A stretch of 39,400 bases of DNA, taken from NCBI GenBank assembly GCA_016785015.1, contig JADHTJ010000028.1, positions 1 to 39,400 on the forward strand. The letters run 5' to 3'. The DNA comes from Anaerolineales bacterium. GTDB taxonomy: Bacteria; Chloroflexota; Anaerolineae; Anaerolineales; UBA11858. Below are positions 17,140 to 26,153 of this stretch, one piece after another. Both the position numbers and the translations under genes were made by a program. Position 1 is the first letter of the stretch. Every line of letters starts with the position of its first letter. A model generated the notes under the pieces. It was not told where the DNA came from. It did no database searches and saw only the letters and a program-made list of their open reading frames with translations.

Positions 17140-18048
17140 ATGATGAGTCGTGAAAAGCCAACTGTCTCAGTTCTAATTGCTACATATAATAAAGCCGATG
17201 CTCTAAAATATGCGATCGAGAGTGTTCTTTGGCAAACCTTCGAAAACTTTGAATTGTTGGTGATTGGTGATGGTTGCACTGATCACAGTGAAAAAGTTGT
17301 TGCCGCGTTTGATGACACTCGTGTACATTGGCATAATTTGCCTGAAAATACTGGCGATCAGTCGGAGCCTCATAACGAGGGTTTGCGGCGCTCCAATGGC
17401 AAATACATCGCATATTTAAACCATGATGATATCTGGCTTCCTCAACATCTAGAGATGTTGGTTGAGTATATTGAACGAGAACAAGCCGATTTTGCTTATT
17501 CGATTATGGAGTGGATATACCCAGATGCTCTATCTTACCCTGTAATACCCGATTATCCTGATGCGCCTCTACCCCCAGAAGCTACCCAAACTATGCATCG
17601 TAAAGATATTATTAATGAGATTGGGTATTGGCGGCGACCATGGGAATGTTATTCATATCCTCGTGCTGATTATTTCCGAAGAGCACAATTCATTGGTAAG
17701 AAATTTGTATTGGTTCCAATGTTGTCTGCGCTGAAGTTCGGAGTGAATCCCAAAGATTACTCCGCTTTGACGATACAACCCAAATACATGGATATTGTTC
17801 GGAATGATCCATATTTTGCAGAAAAAGAACTTGGAAAGATGCTTGCAAATGCAATTCATGAACTAGATAACCCTATCAAAATAAAACGTTTGAGAGAGCA
17901 GTATTCTTTGCAAGTCAAGCGGAAAATGGCAAAACGCGCGATAGATCCTGCTCGGATAAGATTTTGGGTACGGCCTGGTAAGCGAATGCGTGATTGGGCA
18001 AAGCACTTTGGCCTTGATTCATCAAAGTTTGATCGAAAATCATCGTAG
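17140..18048 (+). CDS. Glycosyltransferase family 2
   Basis: A soluble 302-residue GT-A enzyme. The nucleotide-binding start VSVLIATYNKADALKYAI, the DGC at the second strand, and NHDDIWLP carrying the DxD-type metal site are all present in the first 110 residues. The C-terminal part is variable. The ATG at 17140 is chosen because AGGG at 17127-17130 then has a normal 9-base spacing; ATG at 17131 abuts it. The gene follows the oxidoreductase closely, so the two are probably co-transcribed. The donor sugar is unknown. Confidence 0.83.
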   Translation: MMSREKPTVSVLIATYNKADALKYAIESVLWQTFENFELLVIGDGCTDHSEKVVAAFDDTRVHWHNLPENTGDQSEPHNEGLRRSNGKYIAYLNHDDIWLPQHLEMLVEYIEREQADFAYSIMEWIYPDALSYPVIPDYPDAPLPPEATQTMHRKDIINEIGYWRRPWECYSYPRADYFRRAQFIGKKFVLVPMLSALKFGVNPKDYSALTIQPKYMDIVRNDPYFAEKELGKMLANAIHELDNPIKIKRLREQYSLQVKRKMAKRAIDPARIRFWVRPGKRMRDWAKHFGLDSSKFDRKSS

Positions 18049-18083
18049 CGACCTCGATGAGTCGAGCTTGAACTTTAATGAAC

Positions 18084-18118
18084 TGAATCCAATGAGAGAT
18101 ATTCTTTCATTGGATTCA
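18084..18118 (+). promoter_or_regulatory. Stable hairpin in the leader of rmlA
   Basis: TGAATCCAATGA at 18084-18095 is perfectly complementary to 18107-18118. The stem continues inward for four more pairs, including one G-U, to a three-base loop (18100-18102). It lies 7 bases before the AAGGAG of rmlA and has no T tract. It may be a 3' end for the GT2 transcript, a processing site, or a translational control structure for rmlA. Confidence 0.5.
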
Positions 18119-18136
18119 TAATTATAAGGAGACCGT

Positions 18137-19021
18137 ATGAAAGGTATTATTTTAGCTGGTGGACATGGGACCCGTCTTTATCCCTTGACGGTTAGTGTCA
18201 GCAAGCAACTATTGCCTGTATATGATAAACCAATGGTGTATTATCCATTATCCATATTGATGTTAGCCGATATTCGCGATATTTTGATTATTAGTACAAC
18301 AGAAGCATTGCCTCACTTTCAAAAGTTGCTTGGTACTGGAGATCAATTTGGTGTCAGTTTCTCCTATTTGAAACAGGATCAACCTAGGGGAATAGCAGAA
18401 GCTTTGCTTATTGGAAGTGAATTTATTGGAGAGAGTCCGGTATGTTTAATTTTAGGAGATAACATTTTCTATGGTACAAGTTTGCCAGAACGCCTTCAGA
18501 GGGCATCGCAAATAGATGATGGTGCTTTGGTTTTCGCGTATCAGGTTAGGGAGCCTCAACATTATGCTGTTGTAACATTTGATTATGAAAATGGGGAAAC
18601 AGGGCTGGCGACATCGATCGACGAAAAACCCCAACACCCAAAATCAAACTATGCAGTTCCGGGATTGTATTTTTATGATAATAAAGTTGTAGAGATCGTT
18701 AACGATGTAAAGCCATCAAATCGAGGCGAATTAGAAATAACAGATCTCAATAGAAAATACCTTGAAAGCGGTAAGCTCAGTGTTGAAGTTTTGGGTCGCG
18801 GTGTCGCCTGGTTGGATGCTGGCACACACGCTTCCCTCGTTCAGGCCACTAATTTTGTGCAGACTGTTCAAGATCGGCAGGGCATGATGATTTCTTGTCC
18901 AGAAGAAATAGCATATCTTAAGGGCTATATTGATTCTGATATGTTGTTGCGTCAGGCGGAAAAATTAAAGAATAACTCTTATGGCGAGTATCTGTTTAAA
19001 GTATTGGAGGTTGGGGGGTAA
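18137..19021 (+). CDS. rmlA: Glucose-1-phosphate thymidylyltransferase
   Basis: The 294-residue length is the family norm. [20 protein letters not shown] at the N-terminus is the nucleotidyltransferase signature with R and K residues for dTTP and phosphate; [20 protein letters not shown] and [15 protein letters not shown] complete the pattern. It makes dTDP-glucose from dTTP and glucose-1-phosphate, the first step to dTDP-rhamnose and other deoxysugars. AAGGAG at 18126-18131 supports the start. It is convergent with the epimerase gene, with 8 bases between stops. RmlC is encoded 3.5 kb to the left on the other strand. Confidence 0.93.
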   Translation: MKGIILAGGHGTRLYPLTVSVSKQLLPVYDKPMVYYPLSILMLADIRDILIISTTEALPHFQKLLGTGDQFGVSFSYLKQDQPRGIAEALLIGSEFIGESPVCLILGDNIFYGTSLPERLQRASQIDDGALVFAYQVREPQHYAVVTFDYENGETGLATSIDEKPQHPKSNYAVPGLYFYDNKVVEIVNDVKPSNRGELEITDLNRKYLESGKLSVEVLGRGVAWLDAGTHASLVQATNFVQTVQDRQGMMISCPEEIAYLKGYIDSDMLLRQAEKLKNNSYGEYLFKVLEVGG

Positions 19022-19029
19022 GATTCATT

Positions 19030-20001
19030 CTAATTCGGATTATGATAATCGATTATCCTTTTTAGGATTTCTTTTAGATCCAACGTTGGTTGGTATCCAA
19101 TAAGTTCATTTAGCTTACTTATATCTGGTAATCGACGCTGCATATCTTCGAAATTCCCAGCATCTGCATATGCGTCCTCATAAGAAATGAAATCAATTTC
19201 TGATGAACTTTTGCAAAGTTCTTTGACTAAAACAGCAAGTTCATAGATCGAAATTTCTTTCAGATGGCCAATGTTGAATACCTGCCCGATTGCTCCAGAA
19301 TTTCCGGAAAGACTGATTAGAGCGTCAACAACATCACCAACCCAGGTGAAAGATCGCTGCTGTTTCCCATCACCATAAACAGAAATTGGTTCATTGTTCA
19401 AGGCTTGATTCACAAATCGTGGAATTACCATCCCGTATTGCCCTGTTTGGCGCGGCCCAACGGTATTGAAAAGCCGGAAAATAACAATTGGAAGCCCTTT
19501 TTCTTGGTAGTAAGCCAAACCTAGAAATTCGTCTATCATTTTTGATGCAGCGTATGCCCAACGATTATAAATTGTAGCGCCTAAAAGAACATCATCATTT
19601 TCACGAAATGGAATCCGGTTGCCTTTGCCATATACTTCGGAAGTCGAAGCCAATAACACTTTGGCGCGATAGCGTTGTGCAACCTTCAGTACCGCCTCCG
19701 TACCCATGATATTAGTTTCAATGGTATGTACTGGATTTTCAACGATTAGCCTTACTCCCACGGCAGCAGCTAAATGAAAAATTACGTCACACATACTAGC
19801 TAATCGGTCTAAAACTACTTCATTTGTTATAGTATCTATGGCGAAATTGAAGCGCGGGTTATCAACAAGGTGCTGAATATTTTCAAACCGACCCGTTGAA
19901 AGGTCATCAATAATAGTTACTTCATCCCCTTGCTTAATTAGAGCGTCCGCAAGATGAGAGCCAATAAACCCTGCCCCGCCTGTTATGAGATAGTGTGTCA
20001 T
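19030..20001 (-). CDS. NAD-dependent sugar-nucleotide epimerase/dehydratase (extended SDR)
   Basis: The 323-residue protein has GGAGFIGSH at 8-16 for NAD binding, STSEVYG at 120-125 and the catalytic pair Y150/K154 in YAASK. It then shows RLFNTVGPRQTG and a substrate region SVYGDGKQQRSFTWVGDVV. It resembles UDP-glucuronate decarboxylases, UDP-glucose 4-epimerases and GDP-mannose dehydratases more than RmlB. The exact reaction cannot be assigned. GAGG lies 5 bases before the ATG at 20001. It would supply an activated sugar to the nearby glycosyltransferases. Confidence 0.85.
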   Translation of the reverse strand: MTHYLITGGAGFIGSHLADALIKQGDEVTIIDDLSTGRFENIQHLVDNPRFNFAIDTITNEVVLDRLASMCDVIFHLAAAVGVRLIVENPVHTIETNIMGTEAVLKVAQRYRAKVLLASTSEVYGKGNRIPFRENDDVLLGATIYNRWAYAASKMIDEFLGLAYYQEKGLPIVIFRLFNTVGPRQTGQYGMVIPRFVNQALNNEPISVYGDGKQQRSFTWVGDVVDALISLSGNSGAIGQVFNIGHLKEISIYELAVLVKELCKSSSEIDFISYEDAYADAGNFEDMQRRLPDISKLNELIGYQPTLDLKEILKRIIDYHNPN

Positions 20002-20100
20002 CTGAGCCTCTTTGTGAAAACTAATTTTGAATTGAAGTATATCAATTTATATTCAAATTGGATCATTCTTTGGTTCTATGGGAATTACCGTGAGAGACCT

Positions 20101-20151
20101 CACATTTGGGGGTATGGGGTGTGCGAAGCACACCCCATACCCCCAAATGTG
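20101..20151. repeat. 24-bp perfect palindrome with a GAA loop
   Basis: Positions 20101-20124 are an exact reverse complement of 20128-20151, separated only by GAA. The tip reads GCGAAGC, a sequence known to form an exceptionally stable DNA mini-hairpin. One arm is G-rich (TTTGGGGGTATGGGG) and the other C-rich. The heptamer AGAGACC occurs at 20093-20099 and again at 20174-20180, possibly flanking direct repeats. No T tract follows on either strand. It lies in the 310-base gap between the epimerase start (20001) and the amidohydrolase stop (20312); nothing else in that gap is recognisable. Confidence 0.85.
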
Positions 20152-20311
20152 GCCCCTTTCCACGGCGACTCCTAGAGACCCCATTCTTTAATTACAAACC
20201 CTTTCAAGAGCATAATTTTAGATCATTTGCTGTAATAAATTTGCACAATCGTATTCCTATTTTTAGCGTCAAAAGATTTGTGCAAAAAATTGCTACTAGA
20301 AGAAACTTAGC

Positions 20312-21907
20312 CTAAAATGATTCATAAACCCATTCTCCAGTGACCATCGTGCCCAGAGATTTGATGTCTTTTAGCTCTTCTGGGGAACAGGTAAATGGAT
20401 CCATATTTAAGACAACCAAATCCGCCCAAAATCCTGGTGCAAGTTTCCCTTGGATTTCTTCTGTGCCAGCAGCATATGCCGCACCGTACGTGTAGGCTTT
20501 TAAGGATTCATCGATGTTTAGTCTCTGTTGCGGATACCAACCTTCGGAGCCAGGGAAGCCATCCGCGCGCTGACGGGTGACAGCGGCGTGCAAGCCCCAG
20601 AAAGGGTTTGGCGCTTCAACAGGTGCATCAGAGCCAAAGGCAAGAACTGCCCCGTGATCTAGTTGAGACCGCCAGGCGTAGCTATGCCCAGCCCGTTCCC
20701 CCCAATATTGATCTGCCATGACCATATCGGAAGTGGCGTGGATGGGCTGCATCGATGCGATAATACCCAACTCCGCGAGCCTGGGAGCGTCATCGGGGTG
20801 GAGAAGTTGCACATGCTCGATGCGGTGTCTCAACACCTTGTGGGATTCGAAATCCTTTAGGGTCTTTTCAAAGCCCCTAAGCCTCTCGAAAGCATTCAAT
20901 ACTTCATGGTTAGCCTTATCCCCTATGGCGTGGACTGTCATCGAGAGACCGGCGCTGGCGGCTTCCTGACCATGCTCCAGGATCTCTTCGGCGTCCAAGA
21001 GCAGCATGCCGCGATTTTCGGGTTCATTCTCGTAGGGTTGCAGCATGGCCGCAGTGTGAGGCCCAAGAGCGCCATCTGCAAAAGCTTTGATCCCACCGAT
21101 TCGCAGGAAATCATCTCCAAATCCCGAGCGCAGCCCAAGGGCACTGGCATGGGGTAGATCAGCTACTGGGATATTTTTAACAACGCGCAAACGCAGCTTG
21201 TCATTTTGCCACAAACGCTGTAGGGCATCGAAGCAGGCAGCACCATCGAAATCGTGAATGCCTGTTAGCCCTTGTTCCCAAAGTTTTGTTTGAGCGTAGT
21301 TGAGCGCTTCTGCTAATTCATCACCATCTAATTCAGGGATGGCTTCATAAACCATCCACATGGCGCCTTCGAGAAGGATGCCGGTAGGGTTGCCGTGCTC
21401 TTCGCGTTGGATTTCCCCATCAGATGGGTCGGGAGTGTTGGAGTTGATGCCAGCGGCACGCAGGGCAGCGCTGTTGGCCCAACCAGTATGCAGGGATTTG
21501 TGGGTCAGGTAGACCGGGTTGTTAGGAGCAATCTTATCAAGCTCAGCCTTGCTGGGAAAACCCTCTGGCCATAAATTTTGATTCCAGCCGTGGCCTAATA
21601 CCCAATCGCCTGGGGGCGTTGTTTTTGCGCGTTCAGCGACCAGCCGCAAACATTCGGCCAAACTTGGAACTTCGCAATCGATTTTCTGTAAACTTAATGA
21701 GTAATGCTCCAAATGAACATGGGCATCGATCAGGCCAGGAATCACTGGATGTTGATCCAGGTCGAATGTGCGCGCGCCCTGCCCAAACTGAGTCAGTATC
21801 TCCCTGTCATCTCCTAAGGCAACAATTTTTCCGCGATCAACGGCTAGAGCAGACGCCGTCGAAGGATCGCCGAGTGAATAAATTCTTGCATTATGAAGTA
21901 TCAGCAT
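20312..21907 (-). CDS. Amidohydrolase family 3 protein (YtcJ-like)
   Basis: The 531-residue protein has the Amidohydro_3 (PF07969) layout: a small N-terminal beta domain, DAHVHLEH with metal ligands H63 and H65, a late HAIGDKAN metal segment, HRIEHVQLL, FGSDAPVE with the catalytic aspartate, and a C-terminal beta-domain return ending near LAPGFWADLVVLNMDP. These metal-dependent hydrolases act on amides, N-acyl compounds or similar substrates; most relatives have unknown substrates. The gene starts 12 bases after parB and is probably read from the same transcript, although no functional link to chromosome segregation is known. Confidence 0.88.
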   Translation of the reverse strand: MLILHNARIYSLGDPSTASALAVDRGKIVALGDDREILTQFGQGARTFDLDQHPVIPGLIDAHVHLEHYSLSLQKIDCEVPSLAECLRLVAERAKTTPPGDWVLGHGWNQNLWPEGFPSKAELDKIAPNNPVYLTHKSLHTGWANSAALRAAGINSNTPDPSDGEIQREEHGNPTGILLEGAMWMVYEAIPELDGDELAEALNYAQTKLWEQGLTGIHDFDGAACFDALQRLWQNDKLRLRVVKNIPVADLPHASALGLRSGFGDDFLRIGGIKAFADGALGPHTAAMLQPYENEPENRGMLLLDAEEILEHGQEAASAGLSMTVHAIGDKANHEVLNAFERLRGFEKTLKDFESHKVLRHRIEHVQLLHPDDAPRLAELGIIASMQPIHATSDMVMADQYWGERAGHSYAWRSQLDHGAVLAFGSDAPVEAPNPFWGLHAAVTRQRADGFPGSEGWYPQQRLNIDESLKAYTYGAAYAAGTEEIQGKLAPGFWADLVVLNMDPFTCSPEELKDIKSLGTMVTGEWVYESF

Positions 21908-21919
21908 GACGTTACCTTG

Positions 21920-22810
21920 CTACTCAGCTGCCATAAATTTTTCAATCAGGCTGTCTAATTCTTCGTCAGAGTAATAGTGCACGGTGATCGTGCCGCCCTT
22001 CTGACCATGTTTCAATGTTACTTTGGTGCCCAGCGATGTGCGTAATTTTTCTTCCAATTCTGTAATTTCTGGAACTGGGCTGGGTTTGGGTTGTGACTCT
22101 GTTTTTTCCCCCGATAACTTACGAACTAATGCTTCGGTTTGGCGGACGTTGAGTTCTTTTGTGATAATGGTTTGCAGCGCTGCGGCCTGCGCCTGACTGG
22201 TGGAGAGGGATAGCAAAGTCCGCGCGTGGCCTTCGGTGATTTTCCCTTGCGCTAGGGCTTGTTTGACGCTGGGGGGCAAATTCAGCAATCTCAATGTGTT
22301 TGTGATTGCAACTCGACTTTTCCCTACTCGCTTCGCAATTTCTCCGTGGGCTAATTTGAAATCTTCTACCAACTGGCGGTATGCTTCGGCAGTTTCGAGA
22401 GCGCTTAGATCTGCGCGTTGGACATTCTCGATCAAGGCGATTTCCAGGCGTTCCTGATCGCTGGCCTCACGAATTACCACAGGTACAACTTCAAGCCCGG
22501 CTTCTTTGGAGGCAAGCAGTCGACGTTCTCCGGCAATCAATGTGTAGCTGCCAGGGATGTCAGCCTGCGTAACAATCAGCGGTTGGATGACACCGTGTTC
22601 TTTGATGGAGGATGCCAGCTCCGTGATGCCCTCAGCGTCGAATTGGGCACGCGGCTGACGGGGGTTTGGGCTGATCTGTGCAACTGGAATTTCTGCCGCT
22701 CCCGAGGAGCCTGGTGAAATATGTGGACTTGATGGAGAGGGTGAGGAGGCATCATCCATGGGGATGAGCGCGTCTAAACCTTTACCGAGACCTGGGCGTT
22801 TTCGCTGCAT
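21920..22810 (-). CDS. parB: Chromosome-partitioning protein ParB
   Basis: The 296-residue protein starts RKRPGLGKGLDALIP, the usual ParB N-terminus. A proline-rich linker is followed by ISPNPRQPRAQFD, the CTP-binding core with GERRLLASKEAG, then ENVQRADLSALETAEAY and the helix-turn-helix HGEIAKRVGKSRVAITNTL. The C-terminal region forms the dimer domain. ParB loads at parS sites and forms a sliding clamp that organises the replication origin region. The gene starts 23 bases after parA. No canonical parS site was noticed in the window. Confidence 0.95.
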   Translation of the reverse strand: MQRKRPGLGKGLDALIPMDDASSPSPSSPHISPGSSGAAEIPVAQISPNPRQPRAQFDAEGITELASSIKEHGVIQPLIVTQADIPGSYTLIAGERRLLASKEAGLEVVPVVIREASDQERLEIALIENVQRADLSALETAEAYRQLVEDFKLAHGEIAKRVGKSRVAITNTLRLLNLPPSVKQALAQGKITEGHARTLLSLSTSQAQAAALQTIITKELNVRQTEALVRKLSGEKTESQPKPSPVPEITELEEKLRTSLGTKVTLKHGQKGGTITVHYYSDEELDSLIEKFMAAE

Positions 22811-22833
22811 AAGGGTACCTATTTGGAGTTGGT

Positions 22834-23628
22834 CTAAGTTTCTGCAAAAGCTGGTACTTTGGGCTCGTCAGCGACGAGCATTTCTCGAGCTAACTCGCGA
22901 TACGCATCCGCACCGGTTGACTTCGGATCATAGATAGAGATGGGTATGCCGTATGAGGGTGCTTCTGCCAGCCGGACGCTGCGAGGTACGATCGAATTGA
23001 ACACCTGGTTGGGGAAGTAGCGCTTCACCTCGTCGACAACATCGCTGGATAGGTTAGTACGAGGGTCGAACATGGTAAGCAACAAACCGCGTATCGTAAG
23101 ATCAGGGCTGACTGCGCTGCGGATGCGGTTTAATGTTTGCATCAATTGGCCTAAACCTTCTAAGGCCAGATATTCACACTGCACTGGGATTATTACACCG
23201 TCTTTGGCGGCAACAAGCCCATTGAGAGTCAAGATTCCTAATGCGGGGGGGCAATCGATCAGAACATAATCATATTTATCAATGACTGGTTCGATGGCAG
23301 TCTTCAAACGTTGTTCGCGCCCATCTTCGTTGACCAATTCAACACTTGCGCCTGCCAGGGCGGGTGTCGATGGAAGTAAATCCATTTTCAACCGAGGGTT
23401 ATGAAGGATAAAGTCATTGGTAATATGTGGATCTAAAAGCGCTTCATATGTGCCACCCTTGATAGTTTCTTTATCGACACCGATCGAAGCTGTGGCATTT
23501 GCTTGTGGGTCGACATCTACCAGTAAGACGTTTTTGAAGTTCTCTGCCAGATATGCGCCCAAATTGATGGCGGTTGTGGTTTTTCCTACGCCACCTTTCT
23601 GGTTGGCAATAGCGTATACAATTCCCAT
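22834..23628 (-). CDS. parA: Chromosome-partitioning ATPase ParA/Soj
   Basis: A 264-residue P-loop ATPase with the deviant Walker A KGGVGKTT at residues 11-18 including the signature lysine K11, the [11 protein letters not shown]' box near 38-47 and DCPPALG Walker B-like segment. It has no N-terminal DNA-binding extension, so it is the chromosomal Soj type. It binds DNA non-specifically when ATP-bound and drives origin segregation with ParB. It starts 4 bases after the upstream kinase stop and precedes parB in the standard order. Confidence 0.95.
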   Translation of the reverse strand: MGIVYAIANQKGGVGKTTTAINLGAYLAENFKNVLLVDVDPQANATASIGVDKETIKGGTYEALLDPHITNDFILHNPRLKMDLLPSTPALAGASVELVNEDGREQRLKTAIEPVIDKYDYVLIDCPPALGILTLNGLVAAKDGVIIPVQCEYLALEGLGQLMQTLNRIRSAVSPDLTIRGLLLTMFDPRTNLSSDVVDEVKRYFPNQVFNSIVPRSVRLAEAPSYGIPISIYDPKSTGADAYRELAREMLVADEPKVPAFAET

Positions 23629-23632
23629 TTGA

Positions 23633-24487
23633 TTACACCTTTACTTGTGCAGAATAAATAGAGTAGATCTCGTCCGGTCCAGGGATACTCTCCAGGCCAG
23701 TGCGAGTGACAGATATTGCGGCGATTTCATTAGCAAACTCCGCTGCTTTCCATGGATTTGCAGTGCGCTGAAGCTGGATGAAGAAGGCAGTGGCGAAAAT
23801 ATCTCCTGCGCCAGTTGAGTCGATTTCTGTTGCATGGGTTGCTGGGAAGTGGCGCACTTCATCTTGCCAATAAACACGCGCCCCTTCCGCGCCTTCGGTT
23901 ACAGCAAATACTTGCCCAACATCGGCCATTTCCTCAATGCGACTTTCGTCCGAAGAAACATCTTCGATACTGATTACAGTGGCATCAAGCTGGTTGAGGA
24001 CAAATGGTGCTTCAGGCCATTCAGCATTGAATACTTTTCCGTCAATGTCCCATTCCCGCAGCCAACCTTGAGCAGTTGCACCAATGAAAGCATCTGGAAA
24101 ATGACGTACCAACGAAGGCTCTACTTCCTGAGCAATGGGCCCAAGATGGACGATTCCAGCAGTTCTCCAGGTTTCCGGGATATGATAATAATCCAGCGAA
24201 GGTGCCACATGGTGCAGCCATTGCTGTCGACCATTATCAGTTTGAGTATTCTCGAAAATAGTACTTTGCTCTACCGTTTCTCCGGCTATTGGGATAGACT
24301 GAAGTGAGTGCAGGGGTAGATCCTTGTCCCAGGCTGTCACGATGCCTACTCGCATACCTAGGGAGCGCGCCGTCAAGGCCGAATAGGCAGCTGTTCCACC
24401 TAATCGAATGCCTTCAGGTGTGCAATCTTCAGAAAGATGCCCAACAACTAGATAATCTATGGGGCCATAGGGAGCGGGGGTTTGCAT
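23633..24487 (-). CDS. PfkB-family carbohydrate kinase
   Basis: The 284-residue protein carries the ribokinase-family C-terminal signature [14 protein letters not shown] with catalytic D229, and an N-terminal [15 protein letters not shown] region for substrate. Relatives phosphorylate sugars, nucleosides or related alcohols. It is shorter than most ribokinases and the substrate is unknown. It precedes parA with 4 bases between, so it is the first gene of the parAB transcript. A -10 hexamer sits only 6 bases before the ATG, and no good ribosome site is visible, suggesting leaderless translation. Confidence 0.85.
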   Translation of the reverse strand: MQTPAPYGPIDYLVVGHLSEDCTPEGIRLGGTAAYSALTARSLGMRVGIVTAWDKDLPLHSLQSIPIAGETVEQSTIFENTQTDNGRQQWLHHVAPSLDYYHIPETWRTAGIVHLGPIAQEVEPSLVRHFPDAFIGATAQGWLREWDIDGKVFNAEWPEAPFVLNQLDATVISIEDVSSDESRIEEMADVGQVFAVTEGAEGARVYWQDEVRHFPATHATEIDSTGAGDIFATAFFIQLQRTANPWKAAEFANEIAAISVTRTGLESIPGPDEIYSIYSAQVKV

Positions 24488-24493
24488 GGATGA

Positions 24494-24499
24494 ATTATA
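24494..24499 (-). promoter_or_regulatory. -10 element placed for a leaderless transcript of the kinase-parAB unit
   Basis: TATAAT (24499-24494, minus strand) is followed by TCATCC and then ATG at 24487, so transcription would begin at or next to the first base of the start codon. The -35 region overlaps the upstream terminator and is poor (TTTTTG with a 16-base spacer). The assignment rests on the -10 and on the lack of a ribosome site. Confidence 0.45.
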
Positions 24500-24516
24500 C
24501 CTGAAACAACCAAATC

Positions 24517-24558
24517 AAAAACTCGGTTTCTTCATTCAAATAAAGAAACCGAGTTTTT
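24517..24558 (-). terminator. Strong terminator after jag
   Basis: AAAAACTCGGTTTCTT at 24517-24532 is perfectly complementary to 24543-24558 with a 10-base loop. On the minus strand it ends in TTTTT, 18 bases after the jag stop codon. It closes the rpmH-to-jag block and separates it from the kinase-parAB unit. Confidence 0.9.
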
Positions 24559-24576
24559 ATTTACTTTTTGCCTTGT

Positions 24577-25341
24577 TCAATCTTGCGGATATATGACTAC
24601 TTTTCGCTGGCGGCCGACTCCAGCACTCTCCGTGTAGACATCAGAATCTTCCTGAAGTTCCATATGAGCAATGCGGCGTTCATTGGCCGGCATAGGCTCC
24701 AGGGGCTGGCTGCGGCCGTTCTGCATGACCTGGTCTGCCACTCGTCGCGTGAGTGTTCGAATTTGCTGTTCTCGGCGTGAGCGGTAGCCTTCTACATCGA
24801 TGATCAGCGGAACCGAACGCTCCAGTTCCTTGCCTAGCATCAGGCGAGCAATATATTGCAGAGATTCCAGTGTTTCGCCGCGATGTCCGATCAGGATGCT
24901 GAGATCATCACCATAGATATTTACATGGACTGGAATACGCTGCTGTGGGCCGTAGGGGTCGCCAAGATATGCATCGACTTTGGCATCGTCGATTCTCATC
25001 TTGTAGAGCAAATCGCTGACTACGCTCTGGGCGACATCAACGACGTTGGCATCATCTTTTACTTCCGCAGTATCATCAAGGGAGGCATGCCAGGGTTTAG
25101 CTTCGGAGGTAGTATCCTCTTCAGGAGTAGAATCAGGCTCACCGCCAGACTCGGTTATTCCTTTTACGATCAGCATTACACGGGACTGGCGCGATCCTAG
25201 TCCAAATAATCCGCCGCTGCCTTCGTCCATTATTTCTACATCAACTTCTTCACGAGTTAATCCTAAATCAGCAAGCCCTTTTTCGATAGCTTCGTCAATT
25301 GTCGGGGCTATGATTTCTAGTGTGGCGCGGTTGTCAGTCAT
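24577..25341 (-). CDS. jag: Jag/KhpB RNA-binding protein (SpoIIIJ-associated)
   Basis: From ATG at 25341 (GGAGG 7 bases upstream) the protein has 254 residues. It contains an N-terminal Jag domain (TIDEAIEKGLADLGL), an acidic linker, a KH domain with LIGHRGETLESLQYIARL where the GXXG loop is present, and a C-terminal R3H domain around PANERRIAHMELQ. KhpB proteins bind many small RNAs and affect cell division and elongation. It lies directly downstream of yidC, as in many bacteria. A longer frame from 25392 would overlap yidC and lacks a comparable ribosome site. Confidence 0.92.
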   Translation of the reverse strand: MTDNRATLEIIAPTIDEAIEKGLADLGLTREEVDVEIMDEGSGGLFGLGSRQSRVMLIVKGITESGGEPDSTPEEDTTSEAKPWHASLDDTAEVKDDANVVDVAQSVVSDLLYKMRIDDAKVDAYLGDPYGPQQRIPVHVNIYGDDLSILIGHRGETLESLQYIARLMLGKELERSVPLIIDVEGYRSRREQQIRTLTRRVADQVMQNGRSQPLEPMPANERRIAHMELQEDSDVYTESAGVGRQRKVVIYPQD

Positions 25342-25355
25342 GGTTAACCCTCCGT

Positions 25356-26117
25356 TTATTTGCCGGCTCTTTTGGGAAGCAGGTTGCTCCAATCTAGCCG
25401 GCCCATCAGGGCATATTGCAGAATTGTGGACGTATTACTGATAACGAAATATAGTGCCAGGCCAGATGAGAAGCTATAGGCCAGCCAGCCCATAAATATT
25501 GGCATGTACAAACCCATTGCTTTGGTCATCTGGGCACCTTGGTCATTGCCTCCACCTGTGCTAGGAGGAGTCATCAGCTTTGTTTGCAAATAGCTGGTCA
25601 CAACAACGACGATGGCCAAGATCGGAATGCCAAATCCGGCAATTGCCAGACCGAAATCTTTTTCGGGCAAACTGAGATCCATCCATAAGAAATGGTTGTT
25701 GAGCGGGATCAGATCGGCACCGTTGCTGATGTGTTTGGAGAGGTTCAACAACTGCAAGGGGCTGACCGCCAATGCTCGAATTATGGCTTGATATAAGCCA
25801 ATGATGATGGGAAATTGGATTAGCGTAGGCAGACAGGAACCAAAGGGGTTGACCCCTAATTCCTTATAGAGCGCCATCTGCTCCTGGGCTAACTTTTCCT
25901 TATCGTTCTTGTATTTTTTCTGCATATCCTGCCATTTCTTGTTTTCCTGCAAATCCTGCATGGCCTTACTCTGCTTGACCTGTTGAGCATTGAGCGGGTA
26001 AGTTACCAGGCGCACCAAAATGGTGAACAAGATGATGGCTAGTCCGAAGTTTTGCCCTACAAATGCATAAATGTAGAGCAAGATATTGATCATTAGGCTA
26101 ATGAAAGAATCCCACAT
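25356..26117 (-). CDS. yidC: Membrane protein insertase YidC/Oxa1, short form
   Basis: The 253-residue protein consists mainly of the conserved 60KD_IMP domain, with about five membrane helices and no large periplasmic domain. The arginine in ILVRLVTYPLNAQQ near residue 37 is the conserved groove residue that contacts substrates. A cytoplasmic coiled-coil hairpin follows (about residues 45-85), then GVNPFGSCLPTLIQFPI. There is no lipobox, unlike many Gram-positive YidC proteins. It inserts small membrane proteins with or without Sec. It is flanked by jag and the propeller lipoprotein gene. Confidence 0.94.
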   Translation of the reverse strand: MWDSFISLMINILLYIYAFVGQNFGLAIILFTILVRLVTYPLNAQQVKQSKAMQDLQENKKWQDMQKKYKNDKEKLAQEQMALYKELGVNPFGSCLPTLIQFPIIIGLYQAIIRALAVSPLQLLNLSKHISNGADLIPLNNHFLWMDLSLPEKDFGLAIAGFGIPILAIVVVVTSYLQTKLMTPPSTGGGNDQGAQMTKAMGLYMPIFMGWLAYSFSSGLALYFVISNTSTILQYALMGRLDWSNLLPKRAGK

Positions 26118-26153
26118 AATTATCTTCCGTTATTTCACTTTGATATTTGATTA

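Noticed and set aside
19030-20001. RmlB (dTDP-glucose 4,6-dehydratase) as identity of the epimerase gene
   Set aside because: It has YAASK and the general SDR layout, but is shorter than usual RmlB and lacks the RmlB-type active-site context; a broader SDR assignment is safer.
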